The position numbers were made by a program, and so were the translations under genes. The notes beneath the pieces were generated by a model, which saw nothing but the letters and a program-made list of their open reading frames with translations, searched no databases and was not told where the DNA came from. A stretch of 64,000 bases of DNA from Elymus sibiricus (taxonomy: Eukaryota > Streptophyta > Magnoliopsida > Poales > Poaceae), in NCBI GenBank assembly GCA_039707655.1, contig CM077667.1:60665628-60729627 (forward strand). The letters are read 5' to 3'. This document shows, one piece after another, positions 46,301 through 59,005 of the stretch. How positions within the stretch are numbered: position 1 is the first letter of the stretch; each line of letters starts with the position of its first letter.

Positions 46301-46718
46301 GGTTTATCTGCGTGTCACTCCTATGAGAGGCACTCATCGTTTTGGTATCAAAGGCAAGTTAGCTCCTCGCTACATTGGTCCTTTTCGCGTTATCGCAAAA
46401 CGTGGACAAGTGGCTTACCAATTGGAGCTTCCACCGCAATTCTCTCACCTGCATGATGTCTTCCATGTTTCTCAATTGCGTCAATGCTTCAAAGATCTGC
46501 AACGAGCAGTGGATTATGAGATGCTTGATCTGCAAGATGATCTCTCCTACAAGGAGCATCCGATCCGCATTCTTGATGAAACTGAGCGAAAGACTCGTCA
46601 GAAGACTATCAAGTTCCTCAAGGTACAGTGGTCAAATCATTCAGAAGATGAAGCCACTTGGGAACGCGAGGATCAGCTTCGTGCAGAATACCCCGAGCTT
46701 TTTCCTTCTACTTCTTAA
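43335..46718 (+). pseudogene. Gypsy pol: protease, reverse transcriptase, RNase H, integrase, chromodomain-like tail
   Basis: The protease motif is [12 protein letters not shown]. The reverse transcriptase runs from [12 protein letters not shown] to YLGHVIS and keeps YLDD. However, the motif A Asp is Asn ([15 protein letters not shown] at 44,216-44,218). A TGA at 44,666 interrupts the frame. RNase H follows ([24 protein letters not shown]). A one-base frame change lies near 45,115-45,140. Integrase has HPGS ... CHTC, MDFILGLP, GTDQDSVFTSKFW and VERVNHVLEDML. The tail VQWSNHSEDEATWERED resembles a chromodomain. Encoded enzymes would act in reverse transcription and integration; this copy cannot make them intact. 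Confidence 0.9.
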
Positions 46719-46754
46719 TTCTCGGGACGAGAATTCTTGTTAGTAGGGGAGAAT

Positions 46755-49700
46755 TGTAACACCCCCATGTAATGGTGCACAGTGATGACTATGATCAGCA
46801 TCTAATCCTTTTGCTAAGTGGGATATGATCAAGTTGAAATTCAAATGTCATTTCAAATTCCACTTCTAAATGCCCTAGGATTATATTGTGATAATTTAAA
46901 TCCTCAAACAGCATGGGAAAAATGTTGCTTACTTGTGGAAAAATCCAAGACAATGATTGTTGAGGAAAACAACATCACCTTGATGTTGGTGTGGACCCCA
47001 CCATCAAAACAGAGCCAAATTGCATTTTAAAAGTGCTCCAAAATTCATTTGCAAAATGCAAACAAATTCCAAAAATCCCCAAACCTCTTGTTGCCATGTG
47101 GAATATTGCAAGATATTATTTGGACCCTATTGCACATTTTTGCTAAAAGGAATAGTGGCTGAAAAGAAATAAAACAAAAGCTGGAAAAGAAAACAGAAAA
47201 ACATAAAAAGGAAAAAAGGCCTAACACTACTGTGCGGCTGGGCCTAAATCAAATAGTGCGGCCCAGCCCATCACCTCGCTTGTCTCCTTCCTCCTGCTCA
47301 CCAGGAGGGACGTGGACGCGGCGATGCGCGCCATCGGCCGTCCCCGTCGCTCGGACGCCATCCGACGGCCTCCCCGCCGCCTACAAGAGCCCCTGCGTCG
47401 CCCTGGAACCCTAGCTCGCCCCCACACCCCCCCTTTCTTACTCACTGCCTCCCCTCGCCCGCAACCGAGTCCCGCCGCCGCCATGGCCGACGGTTAGACA
47501 CGGCCACCGTGCCTCCCGCGCCTCGCCGTCGTGCCTAGAAGCCCCGCCACGGCCACCCGTCCTCCTCGACCACAAGCCCGAGCCCTGGGAGCCCTGATTC
47601 GCCGCCTCTGCATCGTCTTCCTCCTCGGACCGCCGCCGCACGCTGTCACCGATTGCGTCGCCGTCAAGCCTTCCCCGAGCCCACTTTGCACATCTACAGG
47701 CTCACAGTGAGCCCCCGCTTCCTCCCCTCTCTTTCCCGTCGCCGTTAGCTACCTCTAGGGCCGTCCCCGACGTGCGCCCGAAATGCATCGCCGCGGAGCT
47801 CGTTGCCGGCGAGCCTCTGGCGACCAAATGGCCACGCGCTCGTGCCCGTTCGCTTCAGCGCGTCGCGTAGAACCTCCCCGCCCCTTCCGTTCACCGGCTA
47901 GCTCGCCGTAGCCTAGTTCCCGTCGGAGTCCGAGCCGCACCGCCGCCACTGCTCGTCGCCGGCGCCAAATCCGACCACCCCCAGCCTCGGCCACCACCGC
48001 AGATCGATGCGGGGTCGAACGGCCGTTCGAACGCGCCCAAAATCGTGTGATTTGGTCGCCTGTGTGCGATTTCTGCCGCTGGCCGAGCCCCTACGCCGTG
48101 TTTTGGCGTCGCCGGCGGCGAGTCGCAGGCCACCGCCGACGTGGCTGACCTGGGGCCACCCCCAGGGTCACTGCCAGTGGGCCAGGCCAGCCCAGTTGAC
48201 CAGTTGACTTGGTCAACTGGCTGACTAGGCACAGCCCAGTCACTGACAGTGGGGCCCATAACCCCATGTGTGTATGACAGTGGGCCACCCCTGTCAGCTG
48301 CTTAATTAGTAATTAGGTTAATTAAAAATAATTAATTTAGCCCTAATGTCTCACTGACCACTGGACCCCACCTGTTAATTAATCTGTTTAGCTTAATTTA
48401 AAACATTGGATTAAAAATGAGTCTATGACATGTGGGTCCCACTGGTCAGGTTTGACCTGAGCACAATGCTGTTGACTACTGATGTAGTGCTGACCTCATG
48501 CTGACGTCATAAAGGATTTTTTGAATTAATTTAATTCTGTTAATTCCAGAAAATGATTAAATCTTTAAAAAATTATAGAAATTAACCCGTAGCTCAGATG
48601 AAAAAGTTTTATACATGAAAGTTGATCAGAAAAATCCCACGAATCTGAATATGCCATCCATTCAGCTGTCACATGCTCCTAGCATGTTGAACATGGAACT
48701 TTCCCCCTCCGGATTGTCTGTCCGATAAATCCAAGGACCCGAGAAATATCGTCAGATACTCTCCCGCTCTGCCTGATACGTGTAGTACTGCGTTAGACTA
48801 CCCCTAGCACTGCGTATTGCCATGTCATGCATCATGTTGCATCGGTTTGCTTGTATTTATTGTTTCTTCCCCCTCTTCTCTCCGGTAGCCTCCGAGACTG
48901 ACGCTGCTGCCGAGTGCGACTACGCCCCTAACGACCAGCCTTTTGCAGCAGAGCAACCAGGCAAGCAAAACCCCTTTGATCATTCCGATATCACCTATTC
49001 TTTCTACCTCATGCTTGCATTAGATTTTGCTACTGTATTTAAACAAGTACCCATTCTGATTTATAGCCTGATTCTGAGTACTGCTTTCATACCTGCTTTC
49101 ATATAATGTTGTAGTATAGGTATGGATAGTGTCCCCCTGTGACTCCCATTTTACTATTGTCGTTGCCCCTGCTTTCATCACTGTCGTCATCGAGGACTTG
49201 AAGACAGAAGACTCAGTCATCATGACTGACAAGCCGTCACCGACACCTCACCTCACACACCCCGAGTGTGAATTCACTTGGGGCACTGACACACAGCCAC
49301 TTTGACTTATTACTGAGATATATGAGAAAGACGGGTCGGCCCCAAGGGTACCCGCGAGTGTGAGATGTGGTGGGGTACGCCGGTAAGGCACCCGAAGGGA
49401 TATAGACGAGGCGTGGTCGGACAGTGATGTCCTTGCCGCAAGTTCTCGAGACTGGGCGACGGGATGGAGGGACCGCTCGTCACCGCATAGTACAATGTCA
49501 CTAACGGGTTTGGATATGTGATCTGAGAAGGCCTCTAGCCTCTTTCGCACTAACCACTACGCGGGAACAAAAGTGGGCACTCCGCGACCGTACATTCGAC
49601 CGAAAGCTCTTCAGATGTCACATTGAGCGACTCGCGCCCGGGTGGCCCGCGACAGCATGGTCCTTGTTACAAGGCATGTTAGGACTGACACCGGCCGAGG

Positions 49701-50731
49701 GCGTAATGTGCAGGATGGTGAGGGCGATGGCCCAAGACCCCGAGCCATTAGGATGTAGACCGGCGTGCTGGCCTCTCTGTTGAGCCTAGGTAGGACTACG
49801 GCGTGTCGATGGATGAGGCCGGGTATGACCCAAAAATTGTATCCGGCCGGAGTTTATCGAGCGTGTTGGGTAAGTTTGTGCACCCCTGCAGGGAAGTCAA
49901 TCTAATCGATTAGCCGTGTCCGCGGTAAAGGACGCTCAGAAATTATCCGGGTCTATGATAACTAGAACTTGATACTTATTGTTATTACTTGAATTATTGG
50001 CTCCGGGAGTGCTTTCTCGCAGGGGGTCGAGGAAGGATCTCTGGGCCTTGTTGTATTATAACCTGTTAATTAAAATATGCTGCTCAACTCTCTTCTCATG
50101 CTGCAAGACGTTGAAGATGCTAGTCTTCGATAGGACTAGGCCTTCTTCCCTCTTCTGGCATTTCTGCAGTTTAGTCCAAAGATATAGCCCCATTCCTTTG
50201 ATACTGGTGCATATCTAGCATAGTTCTGATGTAAGTCTTGCGAGTACTTTGGATGAGTACTCACCGTTGCGTTGCTCCCCTTTCCCCTTGATACGATGCC
50301 GCGATCAGATGTTGGAGCCCAGGAGACCCAGGATGCAGTTCACCGCGCCGACGACTACTACTACCCCGACGGAGGCCACTACTACCAGGATGGAGCCTAC
50401 TACGACATAGACTTCTCTGACGTCCAGGAGTAGTTCGGAGGTTCCCAGGCAGGAGGCCTCGCCTCTTTCGATCCGCTGCTTATGTTTGTGCTAGCCTTCT
50501 TAAGGCAAAACTTGTTTAACTTATGTCTGTACTCAGATATTATTTGCTTTCGCTGACTCTTGCTTGTCGAGCTTTGTATTCGAGCCCTCGAGGCCCCTGG
50601 CTTGTAATATGAAGTTGTATGACTTTAATTAGTGTCTAGTGTTGTGTTGTGATATTGATTAGTGAGTCCCTAATCTTGGTCGTATGCATTGCGTGTATGT
50701 TTAGCGTACGGTTGAGAATGGGGGCGTCACA
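46755..50731 (+). repeat. 3' LTR of the Gypsy element (3,977 bases)
   Basis: Nearly identical to the 5' LTR along its whole length, with scattered substitutions and small indels visible by eye. It is preceded by the purine tract AGTAGGGGAGAAT. The exon-like piece recurs at 50,309-50,433. Confidence 0.95.
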
Positions 50732-50736
50732 AGCAC
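50732..50736 (+). repeat. Target site duplication AGCAC (right) of the Gypsy element
   Basis: It matches 36,970-36,974. The transposase reading frame continues directly after it. Confidence 0.95.
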
Positions 50737-52023
50737 ATGGCATGTGACTCTATGTATCTATAACCTTCCTCTTGGTTGTGCATGAAGCGGAAGTTCATTA
50801 TGATGCCAGTGCTCATCCAAGGCCCTAAGCAACCCGGCAACGACATTGATGTGTACCTAAGGCCATTAGTTGATGAACTTTTACACCTGTGGAATAAAGA
50901 AGGCGTACGTGTGTGGGATGAGCACAAACATCAGGAATTTGACCTATGAGCGTTGCTGTTTGTAACCATCAATGATTGGCCTGCTCTTAGTAACCTTTCA
51001 CGACAGACAAACAAGGGATACCATGCATGCACGCACTGTTTAGATGAGACTCAAAGTATATATTTGGACAAATGCAAGAAGAATGTGTACCTGGGACATC
51101 GTCGATTTCTTCCGACCAAGCATGCCTTAAGAAAGAAAGGCAAGCATTTCAAAGGTGAGGCAGATCACTGAAAGAAGCCCGTCCTCCGTACTGGTGATGA
51201 TATACTTGATATGGTCAAGGATTTACAAGTAATCTTTGGAAAGGATCTTGGCGGACAATCTGTTCCGATTAATGCTGACGGACACGCCCCCATGTGGAAG
51301 AAGAAATCTATATTTTGGGAGCTAGAATATTGGAAAGTCCTAGAGGTCCGCTCTGCAATCGACGTGATGCACGTCACGAAGAATCTTTGCGTGAACCCAC
51401 TAGGCTTCCTGTGAGTGTATGGGAAGACAAAAGATACACCGGAGGCACGAAAGGACCAGCAACGTATGAACGCAAAAGACGGCATGCATCCAAAGCAGTA
51501 TGAAGGTCCTGCCAGCTACGCTCTTACCAAAGCAGAGAAGGAATTTTTTTTTGAATACCTGCTCAGTATGAAGGTCCCGTCTGGCTTCTCGTCGAATATA
51601 AAAGGAATAATAAATATGGCAGAGGAAAAATTCCAGAACCTAAAGTCTCATGACTGCCATGTGATCATGACGCAATTGCTTCCGGTTGCGTTGAGGGGGC
51701 TTCTACCAGAAAATGTTCGATTAGCCATTGTGAAGCTATGTTCATTCCTCAATGCAATTTCTCAGAAGGTAATCGATCCGGAAATCCTACCAAGCATATA
51801 GAATGATTTGGTCCAATGTCTTGTCAGTTTCGTGTTCCCACCATCCTTCTTCAATATTATGACGCACGTCCTAGTTCACCTAGTCGAAGAGATTGCCATT
51901 CTGGGTCCTGTATTTCTACACAATATGTTCCCCTTTGAGAGGTTCATGGGAGTCTTAAAGAAATATGTTCATAACCGTGCTAGGCCAGAAGGAAGCATCT
52001 CCAAGGGCCATGAAACAGAGGAG
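50737..52023 (+). pseudogene. CACTA TNP2-type transposase, middle part
   Basis: It continues the transposase with TWHVTLCIYNLP at the duplicated target. A one-base loss near 50,770 shifts the frame to ...KRKFIMMPVLIQGPKQ. Further landmarks are DVYLRPLVDELLHLW, ACTHCLDETQ, SAIDVMHVTKNLCVN and HNMFPFERFMGVLKKYV (DUF4218-like). Stops at about 50,947, 51,168, 51,412 and 51,798 replace expected Arg, Arg, Gly and Gln codons. It ends at GHETEE, where the second retroelement inserted (target AGGAG). Confidence 0.9.
52019..52023 (+). repeat. Target site duplication AGGAG (left) of the non-autonomous retroelement
   Basis: AGGAG precedes the first LTR and recurs at 59,001-59,005 after the second. Confidence 0.95.
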
Positions 52024-53571
52024 TGATACGTCTCCAACGTATCTATAATTTTTGATTGTTCCATGCTATTATATTATCTGTTTTGGATGTTTTATATGCA
52101 TTAATATGCTATTTTATATTATTTTTGGGACTAACCTATTAATCTAGTGCCTAGTGCCAGTTTCTATTTTTTCCTTGTTTTTGAGTATTGCAGATAAGGA
52201 ATATTAAACGTAGTCCAAACGGAATAAAATCTTCGGAATCATTTTTCTTGGACCAAAAGAAACCTACCAAGCTTGGAGACCAAGGCAGGAGAGCCGTCGT
52301 GTGGCCACAAGCCACAGGGGGGCGCCCAGGGGATAGGGCGCGCCCCCCTGGCTTGTGGGCCCACGGCAGCCCTCCTAACCCTACTCTTCGGCCTATAAAT
52401 TCACAAATATACCCTGGATACCAAAAAGAGCCACGAAAACACTTTTCTGCCGCTAGGAGCCTCTGTTCCCGTGAGATCCAATCTTGGAGCCTTTTCCGGT
52501 AATCTGCCGGAGGGGGATTCGATCACGGAGGGCATCTACATCAACTCCATTGCCCCTCCGATGATGCGTGAGTAGTCCACCACAGACCTTCGGGTCCGTA
52601 GTTAGTAGCTAGATGGCTTCTTCTCTCTCTTTGCTCTTCAATACCATGTTCTTCATGATCTTCATGGAGATCTATCCGATGTAATACTCTTTTGCGGTGT
52701 GTTTGTCGAGATCCGATGAATTGTGGGTTTATGACCAGATTATCTATGAATATTATTTGAGTCTTTTCTGAATTCTTATATGCATGATTTCATATCTTTG
52801 CAAGTCTCTTCGAGTTATTGGTTTGGTTTGGCCAACTAGATTGGTAATTCTTGCAATGGGAGAAGTGCTTAGTTTTGGGTTCAATCTTGCGGTGTCCTCA
52901 CCCAGTGACATAGTAGGGGTAGCGAGGCACGTATTGTATTGTTGCCATCGAGGATAAAAAGATGGGGTTTTCATCATATTGCTTGAGTTTATCCCTCTAC
53001 ATCATGTCATCTTACCTAATGCGTTACTCTGTTCTTCATGAACTTAATACTCTAGATGCAGGCAGGAGTCGGTCGATGTGTGGAGTAATAGTAGTAGATG
53101 TAGAATCGTTTCGGTCTACTTGACACGGACGTGATGCCTATATGCATAATCATTGCCTTGGATATCGTCATAACTATGCGCTTTTCTATCAATTGCTCGA
53201 CAGTAATTTGTTCACCCACCGTGATATTTGCCTTCATGAGAGAAGCCTCTAGTGAAACCTATGGCCCCCGGGTCTATTTTTCCATCTTATATTTTCAGAT
53301 CTATTTACTTGTGTTTTTTACTTTCAGCAATCTTTTCCATCTATCTCTATCAGATCTCATCCTTGCAAGTAACCGTGAAGGGATTGACACCCCTTTATAG
53401 CGTTGGGTGCAAGTGTTTGATTCTTTGTGTAGGTACATCTATTGGGGACTTGCTTGTATCTCCTACTGGATTGATACCTTGGTTCTCAACAATTGAGGGA
53501 AATACTTATCTACTTTGCTGCATCACCCTTTCCTCTTCAAGGGAAAACCAACGCATGCTCAAGAAGTAGCA
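52024..53571 (+). repeat. 5' LTR of the non-autonomous retroelement (1,548 bases)
   Basis: It starts TGATACGTCTCCAACGTATC and has a TATA box (TATAAAT) at 52,394-52,400 after a GC-rich stretch. It ends at AAGAAGTAGCA. It differs from the 3' LTR by a small number of substitutions and short indels. Confidence 0.95.
52394..52400 (+). promoter_or_regulatory. TATA box in the 5' LTR
   Basis: CCTATAAATTC is preserved in both LTRs (also near 57,824-57,832) and fits the promoter of the element. Confidence 0.6.
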
Positions 53572-53580
53572 AGAAGGATT

Positions 53581-53599
53581 TCTGGCGCCGTTGCCGGGG
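53581..53599 (+). other. Primer binding site
   Basis: TGGCGCCGTTGCCGGGGAG, starting about ten bases after the LTR end, is the usual primer site of this type of wheat retroelement. Confidence 0.7.
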
Positions 53600-53794
53600 A
53601 GATCTACATCAAGCCATCCAAGTACCCATCACAAACTCATCTCTTGCATTTACATTATTTGCCATTTGCCTCTCGTTTTCCTCTCCCCCACTTCTAAAAC
53701 GATTTTCCAAAAAGATTTGCCTTTTTATTCACCCTTCTTCCGTTCGTCTTTTCGTTTGCTTTCCGTTTGCTTGAGTGTTAGATCGTTTAAACTC

Positions 53795-54607
53795 ATGGCT
53801 AGCCTTGCCACTATCGCTATTACTCCCGAGAATGAAGTTCTTAATTTTAAGCAAAGAGAGGGAGAGAATTTAAAAGATGCTTGGTATAGAATTTGCAATG
53901 CTCAAAATAGATCTACTCGTAAGCAATCTACTACCGTTCTCCTTCGCAATTTTTATGTGGGTGTTTCTCCTTGGAATAGATATGTTTTGGATACCATTAT
54001 GGGAGGGAATTTCTTGGGGAGCAATACCTTTGATTCTTATAATGCTATGATAAATTTGGTAGGTTCACCCCCTCTCATGGTTAATGAAACAATCTTAACT
54101 TTGGAACATGTTATGCGAAGGCTTGATATCATTGAAAATAAAGTTGCTACTATAGAGCTCATTGAAAACTTGGATAAAAAGATCCATAATCATATCACCC
54201 AATATGGATCTAAGGTAGGAGTTACCCTAAAAAGCCTAAGGGAAAAGGAACCCATAGTTAATGAAAAATTGGATCAAGATTCCTCTAGAATTGTAAAGCT
54301 AGAGGACATTATTACCAACTTGGGTTCCGCTTTTGCTTCTGTTCAAACTACCCCAAAATCTGCTCCTCCTAAGATTGCCAAGTTTATTTATGTTCCCAAG
54401 AATAAGGGTGAATCCTCTAGTAGAGGGGAGGATCTTAAGATGATAAGTGTTCACCCTAGCTTTATTAATATTGTCCGGGAACCAATTGCTACAAGTGAGT
54501 TTCTTGATTTCTTTCCTAGGAGTATGATAATTGATAAAACCAAAGAATCTCCCAGGGTTTATAAGTGCACAATTGAGGAGTTACATACCAAAGATGACAA
54601 TACCTAG
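53795..54607 (+). CDS. Gag-like protein of the non-autonomous retroelement
   Basis: An intact 270-aa frame starts MASLATIAITPENEVLNFKQ. It has a capsid-like N-terminal half (LKDAWYRICNAQNRST, LLRNFYVGVSPWNRYVLDT) and a coiled-coil-prone middle (LDIIENKVATIELIENLDKK). There is no CCHC knuckle. The start is the first ATG with a capsid-like sequence. A longer upstream open frame (from 53,591) covers the leader and is not needed. Its likely role is particle formation using enzymes supplied by a related autonomous element. Confidence 0.75.
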   Translation: MASLATIAITPENEVLNFKQREGENLKDAWYRICNAQNRSTRKQSTTVLLRNFYVGVSPWNRYVLDTIMGGNFLGSNTFDSYNAMINLVGSPPLMVNETILTLEHVMRRLDIIENKVATIELIENLDKKIHNHITQYGSKVGVTLKSLREKEPIVNEKLDQDSSRIVKLEDIITNLGSAFASVQTTPKSAPPKIAKFIYVPKNKGESSSRGEDLKMISVHPSFINIVREPIATSEFLDFFPRSMIIDKTKESPRVYKCTIEELHTKDDNT

Positions 54608-57455
54608 ATCTATTGCGTTTTGCCTAGCTAGGCGCGTTAAACAATAGCGCTTGTTGGGAGGCAACCCAATTTTATTTTTGCTTTCTGTTTTTTTGCTTCT
54701 GTTTTGGTGTGTTTTGCACATTATTACTTCTGTAGTAATTGTGTTTTTATGTTTTTATTAGTGTTTGAGCCAAGTAAGACCTTTGGGATGGTCTACGGTG
54801 TTTGTTGATTTGATTTTGCTGAAAAACAGAAACTTTTGCGCTCAGTCCAGGAATTTTATAAATTGACTGGAACGTGCTTTTGATCTGAAATTTTTACACA
54901 AGATTGATATGCAAACTTCCCTGGTTGTCTTAAGTTTTCAGAATTTTTGGAATTACAGAAGTATTCGAAGTCTACAGATTTCTACAGACTGTTCTGTTTT
55001 TAACAGATTCTGTTTTCTTTGTGTTGTTTGCTTATTTTGATGAATCTATGGGTTGTATCGGGGGGTATGAACCATGGAGAAGTTAGAATACAGTAGGTAT
55101 TACACAAATATAAATAAAGAATGAGTTCACAACAGTACCTAAAGTGGTGATTTATTTTTCTTATACTAACGGATCTCACGAGTTTTCTGTTGAGTTTTGT
55201 GTTGTGAAGTTTTCAAGTTTTGGGTAAAGATTTGATGGACTATGGAATAAGGAGTGGCAAGAGCCTAATCTTGGGGATGCCCAAGGCACCCCAAGCCATA
55301 TTCAAGGATACCAAAAAGCCTAAGCTTGGGGATGGCCCGGAAGGCATCCCCTCTTTCGTCTTCAATCCATCGGTAATTTACTTGAGGCTATATTTTTATT
55401 CACCACATGATATGTGTTTTGCTTGGAGCGTCTTGTATGATATGAGTCTTTGCTTTTTAGTTTTCCACAATCATCCTTGTTGCACACATCTTTTTGAGAA
55501 GGACACGCTAAATCGTGAATTTATTAGAATACTCTGTGTGCTTCACTTATATCTTTTGAGCTACGCAATTTTGCTCTAGTGCTTCACTTATATCTTTTTA
55601 GAGCATGGTGGTGTTATATTTTATAGAAATAATTGAACTCTTGTACCTCACTTATATTATTTTGAGAGTCTCTAAACAGCATAGTAATTGGATTAGGTTA
55701 TGAATTTGGTCCTAATATAATAGGCATCCAAGAGGGATATGATAAAAACTTTCATATTAAGTGCATTGAATATGATGAGAAGTTTGATTTTGTGCATATA
55801 GTTTTGAGATGTAGAGATGGTAATATTAAGAGTTATGTTAGTAAGTAATTGTGGATTAGTAGAGATACTTGTGTTAAGGTTTGTGATTCCCGTAGCATGC
55901 ACGTATGGTGAACCGTTATGTAATGAAGTCGGAGCATGATTTGTTTAATGATTGTCATCCTTTGTGTGATGGGTCGGGAGCGCGCGATGGTTTACTCCTA
56001 CCAACCTCTCCCCTAGGGGCATGCGTCTAACACTTTGCTTCGATGACTAATAGACTTTTGCAATAAGTATGTGAGTTCTTTATGACTAATGTGAGTCCAT
56101 GGATTATACGCACTCTCACCCTTCCACCTTTGCTAGCCTCTCTAGTACCGCGCAACTTTCGCCGGTGCATAAACCCACCTTCCTCAAAACAGCCGCCATA
56201 TATTTTCCTCAAAACAGCCACCATACATACCTATTATGGCATTTCCATAGCCATTCCGAGATATATTGCCATGCAACTTCCACCGTTCCGTTTATTATGA
56301 CACGCACCATCATTGTCATATTGCTTTGCATGATCGTAAGATAGCTAGCATGATGTTTTTATGGCTTGTCCGTTTTTTGATGTCATTTGCTATGCTAGAT
56401 CATTGCACATCCCGGTACACCGCCGGAGGCATTCATATAGAGTCATATGTTGTTCTAAGTATCGAGTTGTAAGTAAATAAAAGTGTGATGATCTTCATTA
56501 CTAGAGCATTGTCCCATGAGAGGAAAGGATGATGGAAGCTATGATTCCCTCACTAGATGGGATGAGTCTCCGGACTTTACAAAAAAATAAAAGAGGCCAG
56601 CGAAGCCCAAATAAAAAAAAAGGCCAAAGATGCCCACCAAAAATAAAAAAAATAAAAAATTGAATGAGAGAAAAGAGAGAAGGGACAATGCTACTATCCT
56701 TTTCCACACTTGTGCTTCGAGTAGCACCATGTTCTTCATGATAGAGAGTCTCCTATTTTGTCACTTTCATATACTAGTGGGAATTTTTCTTTATATAACT
56801 TGGCTTGTATATTCCAATGATGGGCTTCCTCAAAGTGCCCTAGGTCTTCGTGAGCAAGCGAGTTGGATGCACACCCACTTAGTTTCCTTTTGAGCTTTCA
56901 TACACTTATAGCTCTAGTGCATCCGTTGCATGGCAATCCCTACTCACTCACATTGATATCTATTGATGGGCATCTCCATAGCCCGTTGATACGCCTAGTT
57001 GATGTGAGACTATCTTCTCCTTTTCCCTTGCACCTCCACCACATTCTATTCCACCCATAGTGCTATATCCATGGCTCACGCTCATGTATTGCGTGAGAGT
57101 TGAAAAAGTTTGAGAACATAAAAGGGGTGAAACAATTGCTTGACTTGTCATCGGGGGTGTGCATGATTTAGATACTTTGTGTGGGGAAGATGGAGCATAG
57201 CCAGACTATATGATATTGTAGGGATAACTTTCTTTAGCCATGGTATTTTGAAAGCTATGATTGCTTGTTAGTATGCTTTAAGTATTATTGTCTTTATGTC
57301 AATATTAAGCTATAGTATTGAATTGTACGGATCTGAATATTCATGCCACAATAAAGAATATTACATGGATAAATATGTTAGGTAGCATTCCACATCAAAA
57401 AAAAAATTATCATTTACCTACTCGAGGACGAGCAGGAATTAAGCTTGGGGATGCT
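54608..57455 (+). other. Non-coding internal region of the non-autonomous retroelement
   Basis: About 2.8 kb without a supported frame. It holds short repeated phrases (CTTGGGGATGCCC and CTTGGGGATGGCC near 55,272-55,335, TTCACTTATATCTTTT twice near 55,540-55,600), an A-rich stretch near 56,580-56,660, and the purine tract before the 3' LTR. Confidence 0.6.
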
Positions 57456-59000
57456 TGATACGTCTCCAACGTATCTATAATTTTTTATTGTTCCATGCTA
57501 TTATATTATCTGTTTTGGATGTTTTATATGCATTAATATGCTATTTTATATTATTTTTGGGACTAACCTATTAATCTAGTGCCTAGTGCCAGTTTCTGTT
57601 TTTTCCTTGTTTTTGAGTATTGCAGATAAGGAATATTAAACGGAGTCCAAACGGAATAAAATCTTCGGAATGATTTTTCTTGGACCAGAAGAAACCTACC
57701 AAGCTTGGAGACCAAGGCAGGAGAGCCGCCGTGTGGCCACAAGCCACAGGGGCACGCCCAGGGGGGTAGGGCGCGCCCCCTGGCTTGTGGGCCCACGGCA
57801 GCCCTCCTAACCCTACTCTTCGGCCTATAAATTCACAAATATTCCCTGGATACCAAAAAGAGCCACGAAAACACTTTTTCGCCGCCAGGAGCCTCTGTTC
57901 CCGTGAGATCCAATCTTGGAGCCTTTTCCGGTAATCTGTCGGAGGGAGATTCGATCACGGAGGGCATCTACATCAACTACATTGCCCCTCCGATGATGCG
58001 TGAGTAGTCCACCACAGACCTTCGGGTCCATAGCTAGTAGCTAGATGGCTTCTTCTCTCTCTTTGCTCTTCAATACCATGTTCTTCATGATCATCGTGGA
58101 GATCTATCCGATGTAATACTCTTTTGTGGTGTGTTTGTCGAGATCCGATGAATTGTGGGATTATGATCAGATTATCTATGAATATTATTTGAGTCTTTTC
58201 TGAATTCTTATATGCATGATTTCATATCTTTGCATGTCTCTTCGAGTTATTGGTTTGGTTTGGCCAACTAGATTGGTAATTCTTGCAATGGGAGAAGTGC
58301 TTAGTTTTGGGTTCAATCTTGCGGTGTCCTCACCCAGTGACATAGTAGGGGTAGCGAGGCACGTATTGTATTGTTGCCATCGAGGATAAAAAGATGGGGT
58401 TTTCATCATATTGCTTGAGTTTATCCCTCTACATCATGTCATCTTACCTAATGCGTTACTCTGTTCTTCATGAACTTAATACTCTAGATGCAGGCAGGAG
58501 TCGGTCGATGTGTGGAGTAATAGTAGTAGATGTAGAATCATTTCGGTCTACTTGACACGGACGTGATGTCTATATGCATAATCATTGCCTTGGATATCGT
58601 CATAACTATGCGCTTTTCTATCAATTGCTCGACAGTAATTTGTTCACCCACCGTGATATTTGCCTTCATGAGAGAAGCCTCTAGTGAAACCTATGGCCCC
58701 CTGGTCTATTTTCCATCTTAAATTTCAGATCTATTTACTTGTGTTTTTACTTTCAGCAATCTTTTCCATCTATCTCTATCAGATCTCATCCTTGCAAGTA
58801 ACCGTGAAGGGATTGACACCCCTTTATAGAGTTGGGTGCAAGTGTTTGATTCTTTGTGTAGGTACATCTATTGGGGACTTGCTTGTATCTCCTACTGGAT
58901 TGATACCTTGGTTCTCAACAACTGAGGGAAATACTTATCTACTTTGCTGCATCACCCTTTCCTCTTCAAGGGAAAACCAACACATGCTCAAGAAGTAGCA
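57456..59000 (+). repeat. 3' LTR of the non-autonomous retroelement (1,545 bases)
   Basis: Matches 52,024-53,571 with few differences and ends AGAAGTAGCA. It is followed by the duplicated target AGGAG. Confidence 0.95.
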
Positions 59001-59005
59001 AGGAG
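59001..59005 (+). repeat. Target site duplication AGGAG (right) of the non-autonomous retroelement
   Basis: It matches 52,019-52,023 and leads straight back into the transposase frame. Confidence 0.95.

Larger units (their letters stand above)
36975..50731 (+). mobile_element. Complete Gypsy-type LTR retrotransposon (13.76 kb), inactivated
   Basis: LTRs at 36,975-40,949 and 46,755-50,731 are near-identical by eye, begin TGTAACACCC and end GGGCGTCACA. A tRNA-iMet-type primer site follows the first LTR and a purine tract (AGTAGGGGAGAAT) precedes the second. Internal order is an extra ORF, gag, protease, reverse transcriptase, RNase H, integrase and a chromodomain-like C-terminus, so it is a Ty3/Gypsy element, probably chromovirus-like. 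A 5-bp target duplication AGCAC flanks it. Stops and a frameshift in gag-pol and a changed catalytic residue in the reverse transcriptase make this copy non-autonomous. Confidence 0.95.
52024..59000 (+). mobile_element. Non-autonomous LTR retrotransposon with gag-like ORF only
   Basis: LTRs at 52,024-53,571 and 57,456-59,000 begin TGATACGTCTCC and end GTAGCA. A primer site (TGGCGCCGTTGCCGGGGAG) follows the first LTR and a purine-rich tract (AAGCTTGGGGATGC) precedes the second. The 6,977-base element has a gag-like ORF but no protease, reverse transcriptase or integrase, so it must rely on a partner. The AGGAG target duplication is perfect. This LTR type is very common in wheat (from memory); I do not assign a family name. 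Confidence 0.95.
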
